NCBI GenBank assembly: GCA_964016985.1
Contig: OZ024837.1
Span: 35,123,622 to 35,187,621, forward strand
Direction of reading: 5' to 3'
From: Anodontia alba
Lineage: Eukaryota; Mollusca; Bivalvia; Lucinida; Lucinidae
DNA: 64,000 nt
How positions within the stretch are numbered: position 1 is the stretch's first letter; each line of letters opens with the position of its first letter. Below are positions 52,326-63,680 of the stretch, in pieces. The position numbers were made by a program, and so were the translations under genes. The notes beneath the pieces are model-generated. The model searched no databases. It was not told the origin of the DNA and was given only the letters and a program-made list of their open reading frames with translations.

Positions 52326-53259
52326 ACATTTTTTGGAAGTGGGCAGCCGTTCGGAACAGGACGTCCAGACAGGATAACCATCTCTGGAACCGGACTTCTA
52401 CCCAGGCCACACTGGATAGGCTAGCCGTCCGGAATTAGATGATACAATGCCACTTTTGTACATTTGTACCTGTAACGGTGACATAATATCTTGTTTCACA
52501 CGCGGTTGTGACCTTAGGGCCATTATCGTGTTTGGTACATGTACGTTGTATACATGTATCATAGTTTGCACGCGCATTGTATACAGGGACGATAGCGTTT
52601 TTCTTGTCCGTTTACGCGTTTGGGGTGCGTTTTGAAATCGTTGTATAACGTTTGCGTTTCGACAACGTTTCTAGCGTTTCATATCGTTTCGGCCAATCAA
52701 ATTACAGAGCAAAGCGTTTCATGCAAACGCTAAATTTGCACATGCGCACTGAAGAGCTACGAACGTTTATCGAAACGCTTTTCACCGTTTCGGCCAATCA
52801 TCTGGCCTTATCGAAACGCTGTTTTCCGTTTCGGCCAATCATATGACCGTTTGGCACCGTTTGTATGTATAGACCAATCGAATAATAAATACCTGTTGGA
52901 CCGTATTAAATCATGTCTTTACAACTAAAGTAATATGAATTTACGTATAAAAATTGTATTTATTTTATTGTATTTTCTTTCTTTTTTTTTTTTTTTTTTT
53001 TTATAAAATAATTATAATTGAGATAATTTCGTATTTTCAAACGAATTAACGTGATTGATTATTATATTTTGTGAAGTCTAATATTTCACACTACAATCAT
53101 GATAATCATTTTCTTTTGACAATTAAATGTTTTAGCGCGTAGTGCTCGGTATAAAATTTTAAGCAGATGACATTTTGAAGTTTTTTGTTTTGTTTTTTCT
53201 CTCTCATTTATTGAATCATATTAAAACCACATTTTTTTACAAATAGATAATATTTATCT

Positions 53260-53293
<34 letters not shown>

Positions 53294-53534
53294 TTATTTT
53301 CTGTATTTTTTTTATTACTTTTTTGCAAAAACATATTTCATTGTTTTATTGAGATAATTTTCTATTTTCAAAAGAATTATTATATTTTGTGAAGCCCAGT
53401 ATTATTTTCACACCACAATCAACTTGTTTTGACAGATAAATGTTTTAAGGCTTATAAGTACACTGTATAAAATTTTCAGCAGATGACATTTTGAAGTATT
53501 TTTCTTCTGTTATCTTGAAAAAGGTGTCGGCATT

Positions 53535-53640
53535 TCATACATATTATCTCCACAGGATATGACTTCCTATGCAAATTGTCTTCAGTCGAGATCAATAATT
53601 TGCGTGAAATGTCAAAACTTGTTGTATGGGAGAAAATAAG
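53535..53640. repeat. Hairpin element, same family as 18228-18321
   Basis: GATATGACTTCCTATGCAAA ... AATTTGCGTGAAATGTCAAA with a GTCTTCAGTCGAGATC centre. Lies inside the 3.9-kb element. Confidence 0.5.
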
Positions 53641-54782
53641 AAAACAGTTCATGAATTGATCATCTGCTGAGTTAGCCCAGAGAGTGATAAAGGTTCAACT
53701 GGACAACGAATCGTTGACATGCTGCATTTTGTTGGCGATATATGTAGATTCAGAAGATCAGAATGCGCGGAAATGCCGGTTTATCTTGGTCTAAGGTGGT
53801 CTCAAATACCATAAGGTCGTTTCTCATTTCTTTTTGAAGGGGCTCAAATATATATTCAACCAAATCACCATCGCAGCGTGATCAAGATCAAAGATTTTCG
53901 TTCTGCACCAAACTGAACTACGTCAAACCTGTGAATTGCTATTATTGATTTTAGTAATATAATTTTTTTTTATGAAATGTGCACTGACGTTTAAACAAAT
54001 AGTGCTGGAACAGATGATCTGCATTACTGAAATATATTGCTAGAATTAAGTATCATCAATATTAATCTTTTTACCAAGTGAAAATCTCCCTCTGAGCATA
54101 TGTATTACTCAGATCAGAGTGCGTGACGCAGTCTAGTGCATAATGGTGTTCACTCAGTTGACTGATTAGGTATTAATAGTATAAAATACTGTGATACATG
54201 AATTGCACAGTATCCAACTTATACACAGACTGATCAGATTTATAAAATGTAAAAAGGTTCATTTTTACTTGTTTGGACCATTATTTTTCAAATACGATGC
54301 ACTGTGCACATAGGAACAATGATGTGGTCAGTCGGCGAATAACTTGCTGGAGGGCTTTCGTGAAAGTGTATATTCCACTATGAAAACATTTTCGGTATGA
54401 TAATGCAAAGCTGTTAACCCTTTAGCACGCTATATTTAGCAATATTTAAATATTAGAAGACGATGTGCTGAATTAACAGATCCACCAAATGCAACAAATG
54501 TGTGGACGAGTAGCATTTACCCAGATCAGAATGCGCGGATGCACATGCGCGGATGCACATTCTTATCTAGAATTTTGCATACTGCAAGCTATACTTAAAT
54601 GTTAGAAGACAATGCACTGGAGTAAAAGCAGATCATATCGAATAAATAAAAAAACAACAACAAAAAAACAATGTACAGACGAACTGCAACGAATCAGATC
54701 AAAATGCATGGAGTTTGCATACTGCAAGCTATACTTAAATATTAGACTAATTTAGAATTTCTCATTTAAAGCACGCTGTATT

Positions 54783-54890
54783 TAACCCATTATAGTCCAC
54801 AAACCCTTAAAACGGTAATTGGCAAACAGTGGAGACCCAGAACGCGGCGTCTGATCAGGGTCTCCACTGTTGGCAATTAGTTCAACCATG
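54783..54890. repeat. TTAACCC-type fragment with hairpin
   Basis: Begins TTAACCCATTATAG and includes the hairpin GGCAAACAGTGGAGACCC...CTCCACTGTTGGC. No right TTAA end was found. Confidence 0.55.
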
Positions 54891-55267
54891 TGTTACTCTG
54901 AATAATTAAATAATATAGCCTGGCATACCTAAAATCGAAATTAGAATCTTCCAATATATAGTGTGGGTGAGTTCATTCAGTCTACAATAAGTTAAATGTT
55001 AGAATGATGATGTGCCAAACTATTGGCAAATCGTATCGAGTAAGACATTGTACAGATGAGCAGAAACGAACCAGATCAGAATGCGCGGATGCCCTATATT
55101 TATCATATAGTGGCCAAACTTCCCAACATCCAGCATAAAATATCTGGGGAAAAGGATGATCTACTTAAAATGTGTTAAATCAATTTATACTAACACGCTT
55201 GTGCATTATCACATCGTACATGCGCAGGATCCATGGTATAACTAATGCCCCGTAACTGTATTTATTT

Positions 55268-55318
55268 GTAGGTTCACACAAACACAAACACAAACACACA
55301 CACACACACACACACAAA
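55268..55318. repeat. (CA)n microsatellite
   Basis: CACAAACAC variants leading into a pure CA run. Confidence 0.9.
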
Positions 55319-56723
55319 ACAAATGCGTTGTCTTTCAGTATGTTGTTAACTTCTTTCAACCTTTGTTTATTCCAGTGACTCACATGGCGTCAAGGTTATT
55401 TTTCATTTTTACAGTGAAAATTTAAAATTGAACAAAATAATTTTAAATCACCATAGGAATATTTGAGCTTTGCTTTGATTTTTTTTCTGTGGACTGCAAA
55501 GCTTTTCAGCTATATTAAAATTGATTTTTTTTTTCACAAAAAAGGAACTTTGAAATTTCATCCCAAATTAAAGAAATTAACAAAGATACACTTATGAAAT
55601 TTCTATCCAAATATAAAAGAAGAATAAAATGACTTCCATTATGTCTGGTGTTGTCTAAATTACAAATAAACAAGCAATAAATCCGTTAATACTTCATGTG
55701 TTTTTTCTCATCCATTCAGAAATAAGCCGAAAAAGCCTTGGAGGTGCACCTGCATGTCATTAAATTTCCAATAAACAGTACATGGAATGAGCATTTCCTG
55801 TATCTCATCCTCTTTAAGCAATACATAGGCTAGCTAATATTATGTTACATTTGAAAGATCAAAAGATTAAATTTAGAACAAAAGGAAATGGTATAATAAA
55901 TAAATAAATAAAAAATGTAAATGAAAGTGGAAAATATCATGATATTATACACATTAATTACTCCAGATTCATGTAGCATAGAGTATTTGATGATAATTAA
56001 TATGAGTCTTCATTTCTCCACTAAAATAATTTTGTTATGGATATTTATTAGAATTGTCTCACTGAGGCAAAATATTACGAAAACGCAATCTTGAATCTTG
56101 AAAGGGGAACTCCCGTATACGGTAATATAGTGAATGTTACATATAAAAAACCGTGACTTGAATAGTTATTATAATTAAGTGAAATTAAAAAAAAAAAAAT
56201 AAAATAAAATAAAAAAAAAAGGGGGGGGGGTGGGGGGTTGATTGACTAAAAATGCAAACGATGAAACGTTTGCAACCAGACAGGGCTTCCGCTTCCGTGA
56301 CAGCGTTTTCCGAACGCTAATTTGATTGGTTAATATTCGAAACGCTTGAAACGTTTCAGAAACGATGCTCTGATTGGCTAAAACCGTAAACGATCGTTTA
56401 AGCGTGGTCCAAACGCTGCGTTTCCAAATCGTTAATAAGCGTTTCGCATGCGTTTCCGTGGACAAGAAAAACGCAATCGCCACTGTAACTTTACACGTAT
56501 ATTATTCTTCGTTCTAACCAAAGCGTTTGGGTAAGATGCGACATCTCTGTTTGTGGAATGTGAGCAAAACGGAAAGTGTTTTGTATGTTTAGTCAGCTCA
56601 CTTAGTAATTGCGGATATACGCCTACAAGTATTTGAGCCTCGACAAGAGAAATCCTACTTAATGCCTATACGAACAACAAAGGCGCGCCTGTCTATCTGC
56701 GCAGTCCGATCAGTACCCCGCGG

Positions 56724-56822
56724 GCACACAACGTTGAAACAACGTCAATTCAACGTTGATTCAACGTCTTGACGTTGAATCAACGTTGGATCGACGTTGT
56801 TTCAACATTGTGTGCATGCTGG
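56724..56822. repeat. ACGTTGA palindromic element
   Basis: CACACAACGTTGAAACAACG faces CGTTGTTTCAACATTGTGTG, with inner TTCAACGTTGATTCAACG. Resembles a widespread animal MITE type (inference). Confidence 0.7.
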
Positions 56823-57232
56823 GATCTTTGTTGTTCTCTGCTGAGAGAGCAAACTACAATGTACTTCTCTATTGCTGAGCAGACCGGTTTGTGTCTTATC
56901 TGGTCGGAAACCCCAAAAACAGGTTTTCCCGTGTTGTGGCTGGTAACTGATCAGTTACGCGCACATTGCATGTGTGTGTGATGGGTAGGATGCGACTATA
57001 TTTATCGCTGTGTTCTTGGAATGTGATCAAATTTGTTTAGCTTGTTGACTTCAAACCGGATTTTCTCCGTTTAAAGCTAAGTAGCATACATTTTTGAGCC
57101 AGTTCATAGGATTATGGTACATGTACCTATTACTACATAGTGTGCGACATCATCAAACGCACTGTTTGCACGCACTGCGTTGGAAACATGACATATTTGC
57201 ATATATTTGCATATATTATTATAATTAACACG

Positions 57233-57530
57233 ATTATAAAATGTGGCATCTGACAGGCTGTAAAATTTCAGTTAGTCTCTCGGTTTTGAACTTGATCAAA
57301 AATGAAATGATTTTAATCGTATCTCTGAATTAATGTTACCATCATTAATTCAGAGATTTTATTTTGTATAGGAAGCGAATAACAAAGACGCTTATTACAT
57401 GTAGCTGCGCGATGCTCAGGCTGATCAGTGTCTTTGTTATTCGCATATGACACAAGATAAAAAAATCATTTCATTTCAAGGACAAGAGACAAAATGAAAT
57501 TTACAGCGCTCAGGTGCCACATTTTATGAT
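57233..57530. repeat. Foldback element, ATAAAATGTGGCA ends
   Basis: ATTATAAAATGTGGCATCTG and CAGGTGCCACATTTTATGAT at the ends, inner AAATGAAATGATTTTAATC / AAAAAATCATTTCATTT, and inner GCGAATAACAAAGAC / GTCTTTGTTATTCGC. Confidence 0.75.
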
Positions 57531-57864
57531 TGTACTAATACCATATATCAATTGATTAAACATTTCTTTCTTGGATAATAAAATGTCTATTTGTGAGGAA
57601 TATTGATCATTTAAAGACAGCGAAAGTTCGATAGGTAACTTTGTCACCGACCGATTCGTTCGTAATTTGGAAGGCTAACGTCTTTTGCATGACTGAGTTG
57701 TTTACTTCAAAAGAATAATTTGCCTTTTTGTTTATTTATTAAACTTGTTATCTGAAGCTTCCTCAAGGTCTCTACCACATGTCTGCGAACAGCAAAGGCT
57801 CTGGCGAGACTGCGCTGATGCGCAGGCTCGCCTGAGCGTTTGCTGGTCGCCTATGTGATAAATA

Positions 57865-58224
57865 CAGTATAACCACAATGGCTCGAACACAGATGGCTCG
57901 TTTACCGTGGATGATTCGAACTCTTTTTTCAGTCCCTACAAAATTCTTCCAATAGCTCAAGAAAACAAATATTTAGGGATTTTTTTTCTTATTTTATCGT
58001 GGAATTGTATGTTGTGTGTACTCATTAGAATCTCCTCATCGAGGCGATTCTAATGAGTACACTCAACATACAATCATTGTTTAGAAAGTCGAAAAGATTT
58101 CCCTAAATTATCGCTATTTGTTTCCTGAACTGGTGCCATCATTAACCCTCAATGGCTCGAACTACCGATGTCTCGAACGAATTTCCATGGTCCCAAAGAT
58201 GTTCGAGCCATTGAGGTTCGACTG
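57865..58224 (-). mobile_element. Pogo/Tigger-like MITE (CAGTCGAACCTC family)
   Basis: 360 bp, TA on both sides; ends CAGTATAACCACAATGGCTC and the inverse of CAGTCGAACCTCAATGGC. Central palindrome TGTATGTTGTGTGTACTCAT / ATGAGTACACTCAACATACA. Confidence 0.85.
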
Positions 58225-58422
58225 TATCTTTTTTTTCTCATTTGCTGGTTCATATATCGATACAGGTTTACGTTATGTCATCGTAGTAAATAAACAGGAA
58301 ATAAGTAATCGTTTATTGACCAATAGTAAATAAGTAACTCAGCCGGTTAAAATTCGTACAAGGATGTTGAGAGACGATAATAATCGGGCTTATTCCGTAT
58401 TATTTTCACTGGTGTAAAGGTT

Positions 58423-58457
58423 GTCCAATATATTTGAACAGGCCTGTTTTCGTAATG
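58423..58457 (+). repeat. GC-fold MITE end fragment
   Basis: TATTTGAACAGGCCTGTTTT then CGTAATG only. A similar solo end lies at 59776-59808. Confidence 0.7.
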
Positions 58458-58612
58458 TGCTAAGCGGTTAACCAGTATTGTGCACATTCTTTCGCCAGAA
58501 ACTGACAACTGCCCTTCTTCAATCAGCGGAAGGGAGAGAATGACCGCAGAAAATATTTCATGAGCAGATCTCCACGAAAGAATATTGCCGATCCGGCGGG
58601 GATCGATCCTGA
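58458..58612 (-). mobile_element. Partial SINE copy
   Basis: Minus-strand copy of the SINE body (TGTGCACATTCTTTCGCC and following) and part of the head (GATCCGGCGGGGATCGAT). It lacks the 3' tail and most of the head. It is wedged between a GC-fold MITE end (58423-58457) and a broken CAGTCGAAC-type MITE (from about 58613), so several insertions or deletions have happened here. Confidence 0.75.
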
Positions 58613-58960
58613 ATAAATCGATCATCTTTGGGAGTACATGTATATATATATTTGTTCTAGACATGTGTAGTTCGAGCCATTGAGGGTTAATCATAACGCC
58701 AGGTAAGGAGGCGGCAAATAGTTATTGCTTAGGGATATCTTATCGATTTCGTTGTATGTTGTGTGTACTCATTAGAATCGTCTCAGTGAGGCGATTCTAA
58801 TAAGTGCCCACAACATACATTTCAGGATAAAATACGAAAGTTTTCCCTATAATATCTATAAATATTTGTTTTGTTGTGCTATCAAGAGAATTTCTCAGGG
58901 ACTCAAAAACGAGTTCGAATTAGCCATGGTAAATGAGCCATCGGTGTTCGAGTTATTATA
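58613..58960 (+). mobile_element. Broken pogo/Tigger-like MITE
   Basis: Starts inside the family consensus (ATCATCTTTGGGAG), has the core TGTGTACTCATTAGAATCGT / GGCGATTCTAATAAGTGCCC, and loses its right terminus near 58960. The missing left end is replaced by a partial SINE. Confidence 0.65.
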
Positions 58961-59230
58961 ATTTTATTATATTCACCAAGCTCCCTAAAAAAAAAAAAGA
59001 AAAAAAAAAGCCCTCCTCGCCCGGAAGTTCAACTTGTTTAATCATTCGTAGTTTCGCACGTAACTGTCTATCCACCGTGTTAAGTTTCAACTCACCACCA
59101 AATATGTCACGATTTGCAATTAAATTCGTATCCATTCATGCATGGTATTTATAAATATAGATTCGTAAGTAAATAACTATCCAATTTCTTGTTTTAATCG
59201 AATGTCGGTGGTTGGAAAATCCCACTACTT

Positions 59231-59508
59231 CATCACGAAAACATACCTATATAGTTTTGACCGCCTTAAACCCCACTTTTATATAGTATAACTGGGGTTT
59301 ACAGGGGTATCTATTATTTTCCTTATTTCTACTCAGAAACATAGATTGTGGTACTCGTTAGAACCGCCTCGTCGAGGCGGTTCTAACGAGTACCCACAAT
59401 CTATGTTTTGAGCAGAAATGTGTATATTATCAGAAACTTTTATCAGAAAATTTTCATTTTTTGGTGGGAACATTTTCAGTATATTTGAATAGGCGTGTTT
59501 TCGTAATG
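59231..59508 (+). mobile_element. GC-fold MITE copy 21
   Basis: Complete, palindrome CCTCGTCGAGG. Flanking T/T. Confidence 0.92.
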
Positions 59509-59775
59509 TGATCAGTAGTAGCCATTGAACAGAGACATGCAGTCGATAGATCGCCAGTATAAAAATATATTTCATAAACATCTTGTTTACTAATTATACA
59601 TGTAGTGCTACATAACTAATTAAGACGAAGTTCAATGTTATTGGGAATATCTTAAGTTTATAAATTATACAAGGTAAGTTTTTTATCATTTTTTTTTCTG
59701 ACGTTCATATTGATTTAAAATAGCTTAAATTTATGAAACACGACTTATTGTTTTCAAGTTTTGGAAATGAAATGT

Positions 59776-59808
59776 TCTATATATTTGAATAGGCATGTTT
59801 TCGTAATG
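59776..59808 (+). repeat. GC-fold MITE end fragment
   Basis: TATATTTGAATAGGCATGTT then TTCGTAATG, without the rest of the element. Confidence 0.7.
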
Positions 59809-60199
59809 ATTAATCAAGTGCGGATGCAGAGAGGTTCAGGAGGTTCAGTCGAACCCCCATCTCCACGCCACCCCTCTTTGACTCAAAGTTCAGATAGGGT
59901 ACCGTATTTGCTAAAAAATATTAGCACATTTTCACCTTATACTTCTAGGATGAGTGGCAAACTCTATAAACTTTGATCAGACGCGCTTTCTGATCTGTGC
60001 CTATATTGTTTGCCTAGACCTTTCCGTTCAAATACTTTGAGTAACTTGATCAAGTAGTACCCCCCTCAGAAATTTTTAACACCCTATTTAATTATTCTTG
60101 ATCCGCCCCTGAAGTTCAATATCATTACACCCTATCATACATATAATAATGTAAAATTTGAACTTGCCCCTTTGACCACCTGTCATTGTCTGGAAAAAT

Positions 60200-60280
60200 A
60201 GCCGGATCAGTAGCAAACAGTGTAGCCCCTGATCAGACGTCGAAGTTTACGGCATCTTAACTGGATCATTGTTTGCTCAG
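60200..60280. repeat. Degenerate GCAAACAGTG hairpin
   Basis: AGCAAACAGTGTAGCCCCTG faces GGATCATTGTTTGCTC across a GATCAGACGTCG core; the stem is imperfect. Confidence 0.5.
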
Positions 60281-60499
60281 GCCGGACTTACATGTACCAG
60301 TACATAGGGTTATTATGGTAAATAATTAAGCCGACGAAATTCACTATAGGATTAGCTTAATATTAAGCGTATATCATCTGAGGTTAGGTTTTTATTTTCA
60401 CATTGATTTAGAGAAGCATAAATGCATGAATTAAGTCTTATTGTTATTCTCCCAGCACATTTGATTACTTGTTGATGTGTATACAAAGTGTTGCGTGAT

Positions 60500-60575
60500 T
60501 GCCAAGTAGTGTAGACCTTGATCAGACGCCGCAAGCAAGCGGCGTCTGATCAAGGTCTACACTGTTTGCTCACCT
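60500..60575. repeat. GCAAACAGTG-family hairpin
   Basis: Near-perfect palindrome centred on GCAAGCAAGC: AGTGTAGACCTTGATCAGAC pairs with the reverse copy ending GTTTGCTC. Confidence 0.7.
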
Positions 60576-60587
60576 ATCCGAGTACTA

Positions 60588-60725
60588 GGATCACAGGTGC
60601 TTGAAGTTTAGTCCAAAAGCGAAAAGCTCCGCTCTGTACCCTGTACAGGCTTCATATCTTTATATAAAATATGAAGCGGATTTGGCCTTTTTATAGGTTA
60701 AGGACTAAACTTCAAGCACCTGTGC
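60588..60725. repeat. Foldback element, CACAGGTGCTTGAAG ends
   Basis: CACAGGTGCTTGAAGTTTAG at the left and CTAAACTTCAAGCACCTGTG at the right, a perfect 20-bp inverted pair, with inner GGCTTCATAT / ATATGAAGC. Confidence 0.85.
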
Positions 60726-60865
60726 TAGGATACACACAGAGCTTTTAAAAACAACGTGTCCTAGTCCAGGATTTAAACAGTGTCTTCAAACGTAGATACG
60801 CAGACCCAGACCACCCTGCGGATCAGCACACTCTCATCCGGGCCTTTGCCCTCCGTTGTTGCTTT

Positions 60866-61150
60866 CATCACGAAAACATGCCTGTATAATTTTGACCACT
60901 AAAACTCCACTTATATATACATGTAGTAGAACTGGGCTTTACAGGGGTATACATTATTTCTCTTATTTCTGCTCAAAAACATAGAATGTGGGTACTCGTT
61001 AGAACCGTCTCGCCGAGACGGTTCTAACGAGTACACACAATTTATGTTTTGAGCAGAAATATGAAAAAAAATTCAGTTTTTGTGTCTGAAAATTTTCAGA
61101 TTTTGGAGGTGCAATTTTCTATATATTTGAATAGGTGTCTATTCGTAAAG
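60866..61150 (+). mobile_element. GC-fold MITE copy 22
   Basis: Palindrome complete (GTCTCGCCGAGAC variant with compensating changes in both arms). The right end has changed to CGTAAAG. Flanks T and C do not match. Confidence 0.88.
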
Positions 61151-61341
61151 CTACAGTATGCAACGATCTTGTCAGCGGACAGGAGAAGCCCTGATCACAC
61201 TGCGCGAATCTTTGCTTTCCGCACACACAAGTAGCTCGAAAACACCATTGCGCAGGATGCTCAAATTAAATATTATTATATAATGCATTCGAATTGTATA
61301 AAGTGACACAAATGTGAGGTACATGTAGGTAGAACACACTA

Positions 61342-61347
61342 GGGATG

Positions 61348-61426
<79 letters not shown>

Positions 61427-61440
61427 GTCTATCTACCTGA

Positions 61441-61498
<58 letters not shown>

Positions 61499-61500
61499 GA
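61342..61500. repeat. (TCTA)n microsatellite
   Basis: Tetranucleotide run of about 40 units with a TCTGTCTATCTACCTGAC break. Confidence 0.97.
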
Positions 61501-61555
61501 CAGTCTGTCTGTCGGTCTGTCAAGGCCAACATCAAGGTGTTTGTGGGCTATTTTG

Positions 61556-61834
61556 CATTACGAAAACATGCCTATATAATTTTGACCCCCTTAAACCCCA
61601 CTTTCATATAGTAAAATTGGGGTTTACAGGGGTATACATTATTTTTCTTATTTCTGCTCAAAAACATAGGTTGTGGGTACTCGTTAGAACCGCCTCGCTG
61701 AGGCGGTTCTAACGAGTACCCGCAATCTATGTTTTGAGCAGAAATATGAAAAATATAAGAAATTTTTATCTGAAATTCGTCATTTTGTGGCGGTAAAATT
61801 TTCAGTGTATTTGAATAGGCGTGTTTTCGTAATG
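61556..61834 (+). mobile_element. GC-fold MITE copy 23
   Basis: Complete. Flanking G/G. Confidence 0.92.
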
Positions 61835-61943
61835 GGACATGATTATGAGGTTATTTTGAGCTTTATTTCATTTAAAATACATTAGAGTACCCCTATTTTC
61901 AAAGAACCCCTAAACCCCAATAGAAATTTAACATTGAGGTAGC

Positions 61944-61947
61944 CCCC

Positions 61948-61978
<31 letters not shown>

Positions 61979-61981
61979 ACC
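61944..61981. repeat. Poly-C and (CA)n tract
   Basis: About 20 C followed by ACACACAC. Confidence 0.9.
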
Positions 61982-62586
61982 TAAACCCAAATGTTAGACA
62001 GTCCGTCCGTCTGTCCATCCATCCACTCACCTATCAATTTATCCAGCCAGCCAGCCAGCCAGCCATCCAGCCATCCATAGGTATCTATCTACCTTTGATA
62101 ATTATCATCCTTGTAAATAAACTGTTAGTTATTATATGTTTAAAATAATATTCTGTATATTAAGGTTCGAAATCAATATGGCCGCACTATGCAAAAACGT
62201 GTCTTCGGGCATATATGGACAGCAAAGGCCCAGCTCAGCCTGCGCATCTGCGCAGTCTGATCTGGGCCTTCGCTGACCATAAACAGAATTATTGGATACC
62301 ATAAAATGTTTCAATGAAAAATTCCCGGATGAGACTTTGCACTTGTGCAGTATGATGTTAATTCGCACATTTTGTGCTTGAAGGCACTTTTACGCTTGAA
62401 GCGGCCCTATTTTTGTTACCTTAGAATATCCTTGCTAAAAATGACCACGTCCAACGCTACTCACTTTCTGATTTACTGGATCCTGTCGCATGCATGGGCG
62501 AATGGCAAACTGCTTGATTGAACTTGTACTTTCATAAATGTCATGTGGACACGTTCCTGATGTACCATTTTTATTTTTTTTTACAG

Positions 62587-62641
62587 GGCTTCCTGTGAAT
62601 GATATACAAACATGGAAGGATGCAGTTCGACAAGAATATTA
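62587..62641 (+). CDS. First coding exon of an unknown membrane protein gene
   Basis: The T-rich acceptor TTTTTACAG ends at 62586. A short 5' UTR is followed by ATG at 62612 and the residues MEGCSSTRIL, then a strong GTAAGT donor at 62642 in phase 0. The exon belongs with 63610-63680, which continues the frame as a hydrophobic span. An upstream non-coding exon is implied by the acceptor. The product is not recognised. Confidence 0.6.
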
Positions 62642-62712
62642 GTAAGTTTCTCAACGATAATAGTAATAATGATAATAGTAATCACTGTATATTGTAGAAT
62701 AATTGGCATAAA

Positions 62713-62853
62713 CCTCGCCGAGGCGGTTATAACGAGTACTCACAACCTATGTTTTGAACAACAATATGAAAAATATAAGAATGTTTTATCTGAAAATTTT
62801 CCTTTTTGGGTTGTAAAATTTTCAATATATTTGAATAGGCGTGTTTTCGTAAT
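62713..62853 (+). mobile_element. GC-fold MITE half copy
   Basis: Keeps only the right palindrome arm (CCTCGCCGAGGCGGTTATAA) to the terminal TTTTCGTAATG. Lies in the first coding intron of the unknown gene. Confidence 0.8.
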
Positions 62854-63221
62854 GATATGAGGAAAGTTATTGGAGTAAAAAGAAAAAATAGAATTGTTTT
62901 TATGGGTGCCGCCATTTTGAATATTTAATGAGAATTTATGATTTCATATACTGTAACCCTAACTGATTATGCAAAACCTAAAAAAGTAACATATGCATTA
63001 ACATTTTACCTCTTTATTTGTGTATATAGCTTCTTTCCTAGATTTTTTTTTATTGATTTCGTTTATAAAATAGCATTTCTTTCTGTCCGAAAAAAAAAGA
63101 AAAAAAAAAAAAAAGAAACACCAACAAAAATTTTATTATTTAGAATATCGTTAAATATTCAAAACAAGTTTATCCTTTGGAATGGTTTTGAAATCTTTAA
63201 ACAAAACTCGGTCTATCCAGA

Positions 63222-63262
63222 TTAAAATCCAATGCTCTATCCGCTGAGCCAAAGAGTCGACT
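63222..63262 (-). repeat. tRNA 5'-half-like sequence
   Basis: On the minus strand TTTGGCTCAGCGGATAGAGC is a good box A/D arm, followed by TTGGATTTTAATC, resembling a tRNA-Lys anticodon arm. No T arm follows, so this is a fragment or SINE head. Confidence 0.35.
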
Positions 63263-63421
63263 ACATGAGATTTGACAGAGAATAAATATATACCTACAAG
63301 CTCAGGCAGATTATCGAAGGTAGGAGTGATAAGCTAACAAGATCCAAATGGTTTTAGAAGAGTACTGAAAGTCGTATAGGCTCTTTTGTAAAACTAAGAA
63401 GTTAGAAATTAACATCCTCGT

Positions 63422-63585
63422 TTCAAGAAGGGCAGTTGTCAGTTTCTGGCGAAAGAATGTGCACAATACTGGTTAACCGCTTAGAGGACTAAGCCTGCCC
63501 AGTAAACGTGTGGTAAGGTAAACTGACCGCGCTCGACATGACCCCATTGGGTTGACTGGGCCGTAAAACCTCAACACAAACAAAA
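63422..63585 (+). mobile_element. 5'-truncated copy of the same SINE
   Basis: Matches the body and 3' end of the 34543-34847 SINE but lacks the tRNA head. Flanked by an 11-bp direct repeat AACATCCTCGT (63411-63421 and 63586-63596), as expected of LINE-driven target-primed insertion with 5' truncation. It lies immediately upstream of the 63610 exon. Confidence 0.88.
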
Positions 63586-63609
63586 AACATCCTCGTCTTT
63601 TTTTTTCAG

Positions 63610-63680
63610 ATTGGAACAACAGTGTTTTTCATTTTAACTACAGTGGCATTAGTTGTAGTGCTGGTCTGGCGTGAACAAAG
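63610..63680 (+). CDS. Second exon of unknown gene, membrane span
   Basis: The acceptor TTTTTTTTTCAG ends at 63609 and donor GTAATT is at 63681; ends in phase 2. Encodes IGTTVFFILTTVALVVVLVW then REQR, one 20-residue hydrophobic span followed by positive charges. Joined to exon 1 it gives a short N-terminus and a signal anchor or single-pass segment. The gene continues beyond the window, so type and function cannot be judged. A 5'-truncated SINE with its 11-bp TSD ends 13 bp upstream of this exon. Confidence 0.6.

Larger units (their letters stand above)
52584..56485. mobile_element. 3.9-kb non-autonomous TA-flanked element
   Basis: The ends read CAGGGACGATAGCGTTTTTC and, on the reverse strand, CAGTGGCGATTGCGTTTTTC, flanked by TA at 52582-52583 and 56486-56487. 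About 230-300 bp at each end are rich in CGTTTCG and repeated GGCCAATCA (or TGATTGG) blocks in inverted orientation. The interior is A/T-rich with poly-T, (CA)n and GATCAGAATGCGCGG-type repeats, and has no transposase ORF. CAG ends with TA duplication fit the Tc1/mariner-pogo group. Confidence 0.7.
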
